Below are positions 19,276 to 26,619 of a stretch of DNA of 64,000 nucleotides, one piece after another. The notes under the pieces were generated by a model, which saw only the letters and a program-made list of their open reading frames with translations, did no database searches and had not been told where the DNA came from. Location: the NCBI RefSeq assembly GCF_002080455.1, contig NZ_CP020555.1, positions 3,472,001 to 3,536,000 on the forward strand. Reading direction: 5' to 3'. This DNA comes from Streptomyces sp. Sge12. GTDB lineage: Bacteria > Actinomycetota > Actinomycetes > Streptomycetales > Streptomycetaceae. Position numbers and translations under genes: made by a program. The first letter of the stretch is position 1. Every line of letters starts with the position of its first letter.

Positions 19276-20622
19276 ATGCGTACGAAGGCACTCGCGCCCG
19301 CCGCGCTGGCCCTGCTCCTCGCCGCGCCGACCGCGGCCTGCTCGGGCTCCGCCGGAGCGGCCGGCTCCCGGACGGTCACCGTGACCGTCGGCTACCAGTC
19401 CAAGACCATCAACACCGTCACCGCCGGCACCCTGCTGCGCTCCCTCGGCTACTTCGAGGAGGAGCTCGCCGCACGCGGCAGGAAGGACGGCACCACCTAC
19501 AAGGTGGACTGGCAGGACTACGCCACCGGCGCCCCGATCACCGCCCAGATGACCGCCGGAAAGATCGACATCGGCTCGATGGGCGATTTCCCGCTCCTCA
19601 TCAACGCGGTGCGCGGCAAGGAGCTGAAGCAACCCACCCGCCTCGTCTCCGTGACCGGCTACAACCTGCGCGGCGGCCTCAACACCGTGGTCACCGCACC
19701 GGACTCGACACTGGAGTCGCTGGCCGACCTGCGCGGCAGGAAGGTGTCGACGAGCGTGGGCTCCGCGGCCGACGGCACCCTGGTACGGGCTCTGCAGCGC
19801 GCGGGTATCGACCCGACGAGCGGCATCGAGAAGCTCAACCAGCAGCCCAGCGTCGGCGCTTCGGCGCTCCAGGCGGGCAGCATCGACGCGCTGTCCCAGT
19901 TCGTGGCGTGGCCGGGGCAGCTGGCCTTCGAGGGGCGGGCCAAGGCTCTCTACGACGGGGCCGAGTTGAACCTGCCGACCTTCCACGGGGTCACCGTGCG
20001 CGAGAAGTTCGCCCGCGAGCGGTCCGGCGTACTGGACGACTTCCTGCGGGCCCAGCGCCGCGCCACCGACCACCTGCGCGCGGAGCCGGTCGCGGCCGCC
20101 GAGACGGTGGCCAAGGAGACCGGGCTGCCCGCGGAGGTGGTGTACCTCTACAACGGAGCGAACGGCATCGCGACCTTCGACCCGGCCCTGCGCCCGGAGC
20201 TGATCGACGCGCTGAAGCAGGACGTGCCGGTGCTCAAGGACGCCAAGCTGGTCGGCGAGGTGGACGTGGACGCCTTCGTGGACCCGGCGCCCCTGGACCG
20301 GGCCCGGGCCGGCACCGCCCCGTACCCAGCGGCCGCGGCCGCCCGCCCCGAGCTGTGGCTGAAGGGCGGGGCCCGCACCCAGTCCTTCGACTCCCCGCGC
20401 GAGCTGCTGAAGGCCGCGCGCGGCGCGGACGTCCGGGCGGCGTACGTACCGGACGCGGTGACCGGCACGCTCTGGTTCGCGGACCGGGCGGTGTGGGTCG
20501 CCGAGGGAGCCGATCTGCGCGCCTTCGTCACGTCCGCGGGCGCGAAGGCGTACGTCGAGGCGCACCGGGGTTCCGGGGCGCGGATCGTGAGCTTCGCCGA
20601 AGCCGGGGCGCTGGCCTCATGA
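19276..20622 (+). CDS. Lipoprotein ABC substrate-binding protein with NosL-like C-terminal domain
   Basis: A 448-residue exported binding protein. A lipoprotein signal ends at PTAACSG. Residues about 35-340 form an SsuA/NMT1-type fold for sulfonate, nitrate or taurine importers (VGYQSKTINTVTAG, GKIDIGSMGDFPLL). It is about 100 residues longer than SsuA. The extra tail contains AAYVPDAVTGTLWFADRA, then VTSAGAKAYVEAHRG and RIVSFAEAG, which reads like NosL, a copper-binding lipoprotein domain. I do not see NosL's metal-binding Met/Cys residues. The ATG at 19276 gives a proper signal peptide; a GTG at 19258 is the alternative. The permease overlaps its stop (ATGA). Confidence 0.82.
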   Translation: MRTKALAPAALALLLAAPTAACSGSAGAAGSRTVTVTVGYQSKTINTVTAGTLLRSLGYFEEELAARGRKDGTTYKVDWQDYATGAPITAQMTAGKIDIGSMGDFPLLINAVRGKELKQPTRLVSVTGYNLRGGLNTVVTAPDSTLESLADLRGRKVSTSVGSAADGTLVRALQRAGIDPTSGIEKLNQQPSVGASALQAGSIDALSQFVAWPGQLAFEGRAKALYDGAELNLPTFHGVTVREKFARERSGVLDDFLRAQRRATDHLRAEPVAAAETVAKETGLPAEVVYLYNGANGIATFDPALRPELIDALKQDVPVLKDAKLVGEVDVDAFVDPAPLDRARAGTAPYPAAAAARPELWLKGGARTQSFDSPRELLKAARGADVRAAYVPDAVTGTLWFADRAVWVAEGADLRAFVTSAGAKAYVEAHRGSGARIVSFAEAGALAS

Positions 20623-21527
20623 CGGCCGGCCGCTGGCTGCTGAGGGCGGCCTCGCTCGGCGCGGCCCTGCTCGTGTGGCAGGGGCTGACCTCGCTGGACG
20701 TCAACGTGTGGCTGCGCTTCGAGCAGTTCCCGACGGTGGGCGAGGTCGCCTCGACCTTCGCCGAGCGGGCCGGGACCGCACCGTACTGGCAGGACCTGAC
20801 CTCCAGCCTGCGCCGGATCGTGACGGGCTTCGCGCTCGCCGCGGTCCTGGGGGTGGCGGTGGGCACGGCGATCGCCCGCTCGCGGATCGCGGCCGACGTG
20901 CTGGGCCCGCTGCTGGAGGTGCTGCGCCCCGTGCCGGCGATCGCGCTGGTCCCGGTGGCGATCCTGCTGTTCCCCTCCAACGAGCAGGGGATCGTGTTCA
21001 TCACCTGTACGGCCGCCTTCTTCCCGGTGCTGGTCTCGACGCGGCACGCGGTGGGGGCGCTGACCCCGGTGTGGGAGGAGGCGGTCCTGACCATGGGCGG
21101 GGGTCGGGCGCGGATCCTCTTCTCCGTGGTGCTGCCGGGGGCCCTGCCGGGCATCTTCGGGGGCCTGTCGGTCGGGATCGGGGTGGCCTGGATCTGTGTG
21201 ATCTCGGCCGAGATGATCTCCGGCGAGTACGGGGTCGGCTACCGGACCTGGCAGGACTACACGGTGATCGACTATCCGGGGGTCTTCGTCGGCATGGTCA
21301 CCATCGGCGCGCTGGGCTGGCTGACCTCCACGGCGGTCGAACTGCTGGGCCGCCGCCTCACGTCCTGGCTCCCCCGCACCGCCGCGTCCTCGTCCCCCGC
21401 CACACCGCCCCGGGCCTCCCGGCCGGCCCGGGTTCCGCGGACGGCCCCGCCCGCCGCCACCGGGACCGCCGTCCGGCGGGACCTCCAGCCTGCGCAGGGC
21501 ACGACCACCGGAGGGCCGCAGAAGTGA
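20619..21527 (+). CDS. ABC transporter permease, SsuC/TauC type
   Basis: A 302-residue inner-membrane permease with about six helices and a BPD_transp_1 core. The cytoplasmic EAA loop, which docks with the ATPase, is recognisable as VWEEAVLTMGGGRARILFSVVLPGALPGIFG. The ATG at 20619 overlaps the binding-protein stop, and its own stop overlaps the ATPase start (GTGA), so the importer genes are translationally coupled. The C-terminal 50 residues are a Pro/Ala-rich tail of no known function. Substrate class, sulfonate- or nitrate-like, is inferred from the family. Confidence 0.88.
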   Translation: MTAGRWLLRAASLGAALLVWQGLTSLDVNVWLRFEQFPTVGEVASTFAERAGTAPYWQDLTSSLRRIVTGFALAAVLGVAVGTAIARSRIAADVLGPLLEVLRPVPAIALVPVAILLFPSNEQGIVFITCTAAFFPVLVSTRHAVGALTPVWEEAVLTMGGGRARILFSVVLPGALPGIFGGLSVGIGVAWICVISAEMISGEYGVGYRTWQDYTVIDYPGVFVGMVTIGALGWLTSTAVELLGRRLTSWLPRTAASSSPATPPRASRPARVPRTAPPAATGTAVRRDLQPAQGTTTGGPQK

Positions 21528-22312
21528 CCACCCCGACCACCCGGACCCCGGCCACCCCGACCCCACCCGGCACACCGGGCACCCCGGCCGCCCGGGCCGT
21601 CCGGAACACCGGCGCCGCCCTCGCCCTGCGCGGGGTCCGGCTCGGCCACCGCGATACCGTGGTGCTCGACCGGATCGACCTGGCGGTCGAAGCCGGAGAG
21701 GTGCTGACCGTGGTCGGCCCGTCCGGCTGCGGAAAGTCCACGCTGCTGCGCACCCTGGCCGGCCTGCTGCCGCCGCTCCACGGCACGGTGGAACAGGACG
21801 GCGCCCCGGTCACCGGACCGGACGCCGACCGGGCCCTGGTCTTCCAGGACGACGCCCTGCTTCCCTGGCGCACCGTCCGGGCCAACGTCGAACTGCCCCT
21901 CGCGATCCGCGGCACCGCCCGCGCCGCGCGCCGGCGGGATGCCGAGGGATGGCTGGAGCGGGTCGGCCTGGGCGGGCACGCGCACAAGTTCCCGCACCAG
22001 CTCTCGGGCGGGCAGCGCCAGCGCGTGCAGCTGGCCCGCGCCCTCGCCGCGCGCCCCCGCGCCGTCCTGATGGACGAGCCCTTCGGGGCCCTCGACGCCC
22101 AGACCCGCGCCGAGATGCAGGACCTTCTCGTGGACGTCCTCGCGGGCACGGGCGCGACCGTCGTCTTCGTCACCCATGACGTCGACGAGGCGCTGTTCCT
22201 CGGCGACCGCGTCGCACTGCTCGCCGCCGCGCGGGTGCTCCCCGTACCGCGGCCGCGCGAGCGCGGGGCCCCGTACGCCGACCTCCGGCAGCAGATCATC
22301 AACTCACTCTGA
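21524..22312 (+). CDS. ABC transporter ATP-binding protein, SsuB/TauB type
   Basis: A 262-residue ATPase. Walker A is GPSGCGKST. The Q-loop region is FQDDALLPWRTV, which is typical of the nitrate/sulfonate/taurine family. The signature is LSGGQRQRVQLARAL, Walker B is AVLMDEPFGALD, and the H-loop is FVTHDVDEA. The first 25 residues are a Thr/Pro-rich extension. It starts at the GTG at 21524, overlapping the permease. The flavoprotein follows after 11 bp, tying the importer to the oxidoreductase in one operon. Confidence 0.92.
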   Translation: MTTPTTRTPATPTPPGTPGTPAARAVRNTGAALALRGVRLGHRDTVVLDRIDLAVEAGEVLTVVGPSGCGKSTLLRTLAGLLPPLHGTVEQDGAPVTGPDADRALVFQDDALLPWRTVRANVELPLAIRGTARAARRRDAEGWLERVGLGGHAHKFPHQLSGGQRQRVQLARALAARPRAVLMDEPFGALDAQTRAEMQDLLVDVLAGTGATVVFVTHDVDEALFLGDRVALLAAARVLPVPRPRERGAPYADLRQQIINSL

Positions 22313-22323
22313 AGGGCCGCACC

Positions 22324-25077
22324 ATGGACATCCCCGCGATCTGCGACGCCGAGGAACTCTCCTGCGACGTCCTCGTCATCGGCGGCGGCACGGCCGGCAC
22401 GATGGCGGCGCTGACCGCCGCCGAGCGCGGCGCGCGGGTCCTGCTCCTGGAGAAGGCGCACGTACGCCACTCCGGCGCGCTCGCCATGGGCATGGACGGG
22501 GTCAACAACGCCGTCGTCCCCGGCCGCGCCGAGCCCGACGACTACGTCGCCGAGATCACCCGCGCCAACGACGGCATCGTCGACCAGTCCACGGTCCGCC
22601 AGACCGCCACCCGCGGCTTCGCGATGGTCCAGCGCCTGGAGTCGTACGGGGTGAAGTTCGAGAAGGACGAGCACGGCGAGTACGCGGTGCGCCAGGTCCA
22701 CCGCTCGGGGTCGTACGTGCTGCCCATGCCCGAGGGCAAGGACGTCAAGAAGGTCCTCTACCGGCAGCTGCGGCGCCGCGAGATGCGCGAGCGGATCCGC
22801 ATCGAGAACCGGGTGATGCCGGTCCGCGTCCTCACCTCGCCCGAGGACGGCCGGGCGATCGGCGCGGCCGCCTTCAACACCCGCACGGGCGCCTTCGTGA
22901 CCGTGCGCGCCGGGGCGGTGGTCCTGGCGACCGGCCCGTGCGGCCGGCTCGGGCTGCCCGCCTCCGGATACCTCTACGGCACCTACGAGAACCCGACCAA
23001 CGCGGGCGACGGCTACGCCATGGCGTACCACGCGGGCGCCGCCCTGACCGGGATCGAGTGCTTCCAGATCAACCCGCTGATCAAGGACTACAACGGGCCG
23101 GCGTGCGCGTACGTCGCGAACCCCTTCGGCGGCTACCAGGTCAACCGGCACGGCGAGCGCTTCGTGGACTCCGACTACTGGTCGGGGCAGATGATGGCCG
23201 AGTTCGCGGCCGAACTGGCCTCGGACCGGGGCCCGGTGTACCTCAAGCTCAGCCACCTCCCGGAGGAGTCGGTGGCCTCCCTCGAATCCATCCTGCACAC
23301 CACCGAGCGGCCGACGCGCGGCACCTTCCACGCGGGCCGCGGCCACGACTACCGCACGCACGACATCGAGATGCACATCTCGGAGATCGGGCTGTGCGGC
23401 GGCCACTCGGCGTCGGGCGTGCGGGTGGACGACCACGCCCGCACCACGGTGCCTCGGCTGTACGCGGCCGGGGACCTGGCCTCCGTACCGCACAACTACA
23501 TGATCGGGGCGTTCGTCTTCGGCGATCTGGCGGGCGCGGACGCGGCGCAGTACACGGCTTACGAGGGCGCGCTGCCGGCCGACCAGCTGGCGGCGGCCCA
23601 CGAGCTGGTCTACCGGCCGCTGCGCAACCCGGACGGTCCGCCGCAGCCGCAGGTGGAGTACAAGCTGCGGCGGTTCGTGAACGACTACGTGGCCCCGCCG
23701 AAGACGGGCGCGAAGCTCTCGCTCGCCGTGGCGGCCTTCGACCGGATGACCGGCGAGATCGCACAGATGGGCGCCGGGACCGCGCACGAGCTGATGCGGT
23801 GCGCGGAGGTGTCCTTCATCCGGGACTGCGCGGAGATGGCGGCCCGCTCCTCGCTGGCCCGCACCGAGTCCCGCTGGGGCCTCTACCACGAGCGGCTCGA
23901 CCACCCGGAGCGCGACGACACGGGCTGGCTGCACCACCTGGACCTGCGCAAGTCGGCCTCGGGGGCGATGGAGTTCACCGCCCGGCCGGTGGAGCCGTAC
24001 CTGGTGCCGGTGGACGGGTTCGCCCCGGCCGGCGGCCCCTCGCGGCACCTGGGCGAGGTGGACCTGGTCCCGGTGGCCACGGCGGGGCCCCGCCGGTCGC
24101 CCCCGGCGGGGCGGACGGACGGGCCGGGGGCCGCCGCCCCGCAGGGGCCCGAGCCCGCCGGAGCCGAGGGCCGGGCGGCCGGAGCCGAGGGCCGGGCGGC
24201 CGGGGGTGCCTCGCCCCGGATCCTGGAACTGCTCGCCCTGGCGGAGGAGTCACCCGGCCTGGACCTCCTGCGCCCCTATCTCGACGATCCCGATCCCGGG
24301 GTGCGGGCCGCCGCCGTGGCCGCGCTCGGCGAGACCGTCCCGGCGGGCGCCGGGCCCGCGCTGGCCGCGCGCCTCGCCGACCCGGCCGCCGTCGTACGGG
24401 CGGCCGCCGCGGGAGCGCTGCGCGAGCTGGTGGAGGTCCTGCCCGGCGGGCCGGAGTTGGCGGCGGGGCTGCGCGCCGCGCTCGCCGTGCCCGACGCCGC
24501 GGTGCGCTCCGCCGCGCTCGAAGTGCTGCGGGCGCTGCGGCTGGGCGACGCCGGGCTGTACGCCGCCGCGCTGGCGGACGGCGATGCGGAGGTACGGATC
24601 CACGCGGTGCGGGCGCTGGTCTCCGTGGACGCGGCCACGGAGCTGGCCGCGGCCGCCACGGACCCGGCCCGCGAGGTCCGGGTGGCGGTGGCCAAGGGCC
24701 TCGCCTCGGTGCACGCCCCGGTCCCGGCCCCGCTGGACCCGCTGCTGGCGGACGCCGACCCGCTGGTGCGGGGTGCGGCCCTGGGCGCGCTGGCCAGGGC
24801 CGGCTGCCCCGACGGGTACGCCCGTACCGCGGTGGCGGCCCTGGCCGACCCGGCGTGGCAGGTCCGGGCGGGGGCGGCGGCCGGGCTGTCGGCGGCCGCC
24901 CCGGAAACGGCGGTACCGGCTCTGGCCAAGGCCCTGGCCGACGCCAACGCGGACGTCCGCAAGGCCGCGGTGCTCGCCCTGCTGGCCCACCGGGACACCG
25001 CGGAGGCCCGGGCGGCTCTCGCCACGGCGGTCTCGGACCCGGACGCGGACGTCCGCGCCTACGCCGCCCGCGGCTGA
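22324..25077 (+). CDS. AprA/fumarate-reductase-type flavoprotein fused to HEAT repeats
   Basis: A 917-residue FAD oxidoreductase. Residues 12-45 hold the dinucleotide fold DVLVIGGGTAGTMAALTAAE. HSGALAMGMDGVNNA and GDLASVPHNYMIGAFVFGD resemble adenylylsulfate reductase alpha (AprA) more than succinate dehydrogenase. Residues about 582-632 are a Pro/Gly/Ala linker with a perfect 21-bp duplication. Residues about 633-917 are roughly nine HEAT/PBS-lyase-type repeats (DPDPGVRAAAVAAL and similar), an addition I do not know for this family. With the ferredoxin at 19034 it probably forms an AprAB-like complex acting on whatever the ABC system imports. The true substrate is unknown. Confidence 0.85.
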   Translation: MDIPAICDAEELSCDVLVIGGGTAGTMAALTAAERGARVLLLEKAHVRHSGALAMGMDGVNNAVVPGRAEPDDYVAEITRANDGIVDQSTVRQTATRGFAMVQRLESYGVKFEKDEHGEYAVRQVHRSGSYVLPMPEGKDVKKVLYRQLRRREMRERIRIENRVMPVRVLTSPEDGRAIGAAAFNTRTGAFVTVRAGAVVLATGPCGRLGLPASGYLYGTYENPTNAGDGYAMAYHAGAALTGIECFQINPLIKDYNGPACAYVANPFGGYQVNRHGERFVDSDYWSGQMMAEFAAELASDRGPVYLKLSHLPEESVASLESILHTTERPTRGTFHAGRGHDYRTHDIEMHISEIGLCGGHSASGVRVDDHARTTVPRLYAAGDLASVPHNYMIGAFVFGDLAGADAAQYTAYEGALPADQLAAAHELVYRPLRNPDGPPQPQVEYKLRRFVNDYVAPPKTGAKLSLAVAAFDRMTGEIAQMGAGTAHELMRCAEVSFIRDCAEMAARSSLARTESRWGLYHERLDHPERDDTGWLHHLDLRKSASGAMEFTARPVEPYLVPVDGFAPAGGPSRHLGEVDLVPVATAGPRRSPPAGRTDGPGAAAPQGPEPAGAEGRAAGAEGRAAGGASPRILELLALAEESPGLDLLRPYLDDPDPGVRAAAVAALGETVPAGAGPALAARLADPAAVVRAAAAGALRELVEVLPGGPELAAGLRAALAVPDAAVRSAALEVLRALRLGDAGLYAAALADGDAEVRIHAVRALVSVDAATELAAAATDPAREVRVAVAKGLASVHAPVPAPLDPLLADADPLVRGAALGALARAGCPDGYARTAVAALADPAWQVRAGAAAGLSAAAPETAVPALAKALADANADVRKAAVLALLAHRDTAEARAALATAVSDPDADVRAYAARG
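24160..24201 (+). repeat. 21-bp tandem duplication in the flavoprotein linker
   Basis: Two identical 21-base units (24160-24180 and 24181-24201) encode GAEGRAA twice in the linker between the flavoprotein and HEAT domains. The duplication is in frame and probably lengthens a flexible tether. Confidence 0.8.
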
Positions 25078-25199
25078 CGGGGCCGCGGCCCCCGTTCGGA
25101 GGCGCGCCGCGTGCGCCCGGCGGGCGGGGCCGGGATGGTGGACGGACGAATGGAAGCGGGAACCCGTACCCCGTACCCCCACCGCGAGGAGCCGCCGCC

Positions 25200-25811
25200 A
25201 TGTCCCTACGCAGCCTGAAGACCGTCGTCACCTGCGCGGCCGCCGTGTCGCTCGGCCTGGCCGCCGTGGCCCCGGCGCACGGGGTCGAGGGCCCGGCCCC
25301 CGATCCGCGCGACGCGAAGGCGATGCGGGACATGGCCACGGCGATCGCGGTGACGGCGAAGTACGCGGACGAGCGGGAGGCCCTCAAGGACGGGTACGTC
25401 CCGCACGGCGAGGAATGCATGACCAACCCGTTCGGGGTCGGCGCCATGGGCTACCACTACGTGAAGCAGGCCAACTGGGGCTCTAAGGACCCGGCCCGGC
25501 CGACCGCGCTCCTCTACAGCAAGGACAAGGACCGCAACGGCCGTCGCAAGCTCCAGACCGTGGAGTGGATGTCCACCGACCGGGACCAGGACCTGAAGAC
25601 CACCGACGACCGGCCGAGCATGTTCGGCCTCCCCTTCGACGGGCCCATGCCGGGCCACTGGGCGGGCATGCCCAAGCACTACGACCTGCACATGTGGGCG
25701 TACAAGGAGAACCCGGCGGGCCGCTTCCACAACTGGAACCCGGCGCTGAACTGCCCGAAGAAGGCCCCCACCCCGGGCAAGCCGGCCGCCGCCCACCCGC
25801 ACGGCCACTAG
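25200..25811 (+). CDS. Secreted protein of unknown function
   Basis: A 203-residue exported protein from the ATG at 25200 (AGGAG about 12 bases upstream). The signal peptide ends near VAPAHG. The mature part carries motifs I recall from a conserved uncharacterised bacterial family: ECMTNPFGVGAMGYHYV, LFG-type SMFGLPFDGPMPGH, HYDLHMWAYKENP and FHNWNPALNCP. Two cysteines, one near each end, could form a disulfide, and the His-rich surface (ending HPHGH) could bind metal. It follows the flavoprotein by 122 bp on the same strand but need not belong to that operon. I assign no function. Confidence 0.75.
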   Translation: MSLRSLKTVVTCAAAVSLGLAAVAPAHGVEGPAPDPRDAKAMRDMATAIAVTAKYADEREALKDGYVPHGEECMTNPFGVGAMGYHYVKQANWGSKDPARPTALLYSKDKDRNGRRKLQTVEWMSTDRDQDLKTTDDRPSMFGLPFDGPMPGHWAGMPKHYDLHMWAYKENPAGRFHNWNPALNCPKKAPTPGKPAAAHPHGH

Positions 25812-25932
25812 TCCGCGCGGCCCGTGCGATCAAGTGACCCGGGCATATGACTCACCCGTAAGGACGGCTTCTCCGGGAACCCCGGGCGATACGCTGGTCG
25901 GACTCGCGAGACTCTGCCCCATGGGAGCACTG

Positions 25933-26553
25933 ATGAGCGTCGAACCCGCAGCACCGCCGCCTGCGCCGGAGCCGGGACCCCGCTGGCCCATCCCGCCCGC
26001 GGGTGGCTGGACAGCGGACGACCTGGACACGCTTCCGAATCTGCCTCCGCACACGGAGCTGATCGACGGGAGCCTGATCTTCGTGAGTCCGCAGAGCATC
26101 TTCCACGAGCGAGCGATCGACTTGTTCAAGTGGCAGTTGCGGTCGGTGGCCCCCGCCGACTTCGAGATCTTTCGCGAGTTCACGATCGACATCGACAAAC
26201 GGAATCGGCCCGAGCCGGACGTGGTGGTCGTGCGCACCGACGTCGTAGGCGATCTGGAACAGACCCGGTTCCCTGCCGAGGCAGTGGTGCTGGCCATCGA
26301 GGTGGTCTCCCCCGACTCTGTCGGACGAGACCGCGAAACCAAGCCGTTGAAGTACGCCAGGGCCGGGATCGTCCACTTCTGGCGGGTCGAGAACAAGGAC
26401 GGACGTGCTGTGGTCTACGTCTACGAGTTGGATCCCGCCACGAGCGCCTACGTTGCGACGGGTATCTTCCACGACCGGCTGAAGGTCTCTGTACCGTTCA
26501 TCATCGATGTCGACCTCACGGCGATCACACCCCGGCACCGTCCGAAGAAGTAG
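25933..26553 (+). CDS. Uma2-family (DUF820) PD-(D/E)XK nuclease-like protein
   Basis: A 206-residue protein of the restriction-endonuclease-like Uma2 fold. Visible features are the family opening LPPHTELIDGSLIFVSPQS, the core strands RPEPDVVVVRTD and AIEVVSPDSVGRDRETKPLKYARAG (Glu, Asp and Lys of the active site), and a C-terminal strand region. Such proteins are very common in Streptomyces and their biological role is unsettled. The start at 25933 has GGAG 7 bases upstream; in-frame ATGs at 25834 and 25921 are less well placed. Codon use is slightly less GC-biased than in neighbours. It is convergent with nuoN across a 21-bp perfect hairpin. Confidence 0.85.
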   Translation: MSVEPAAPPPAPEPGPRWPIPPAGGWTADDLDTLPNLPPHTELIDGSLIFVSPQSIFHERAIDLFKWQLRSVAPADFEIFREFTIDIDKRNRPEPDVVVVRTDVVGDLEQTRFPAEAVVLAIEVVSPDSVGRDRETKPLKYARAGIVHFWRVENKDGRAVVYVYELDPATSAYVATGIFHDRLKVSVPFIIDVDLTAITPRHRPKK

Positions 26554-26561
26554 CCCCGCAC

Positions 26562-26607
26562 ACGGCCGAGGGCCCGGCCCCCCGAAGGGGGCCGGGCCCT
26601 CGGCCGT
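26562..26607. terminator. 21-bp perfect bidirectional terminator
   Basis: Arms 26562-26582 and 26587-26607 are fully complementary around a 4-nt CGAA loop. It lies between the Uma2 gene and the 3' end of the nuo operon and can stop transcription from both sides. Confidence 0.88.
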
Positions 26608-26619
26608 TGCGCGGACCGG

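Noticed and set aside
16726..20622. A 1298-codon plus-strand frame
   Set aside because: Only its last third (from 19276) is the real binding protein. The upstream part is a shadow across fahA and the GntR gene.
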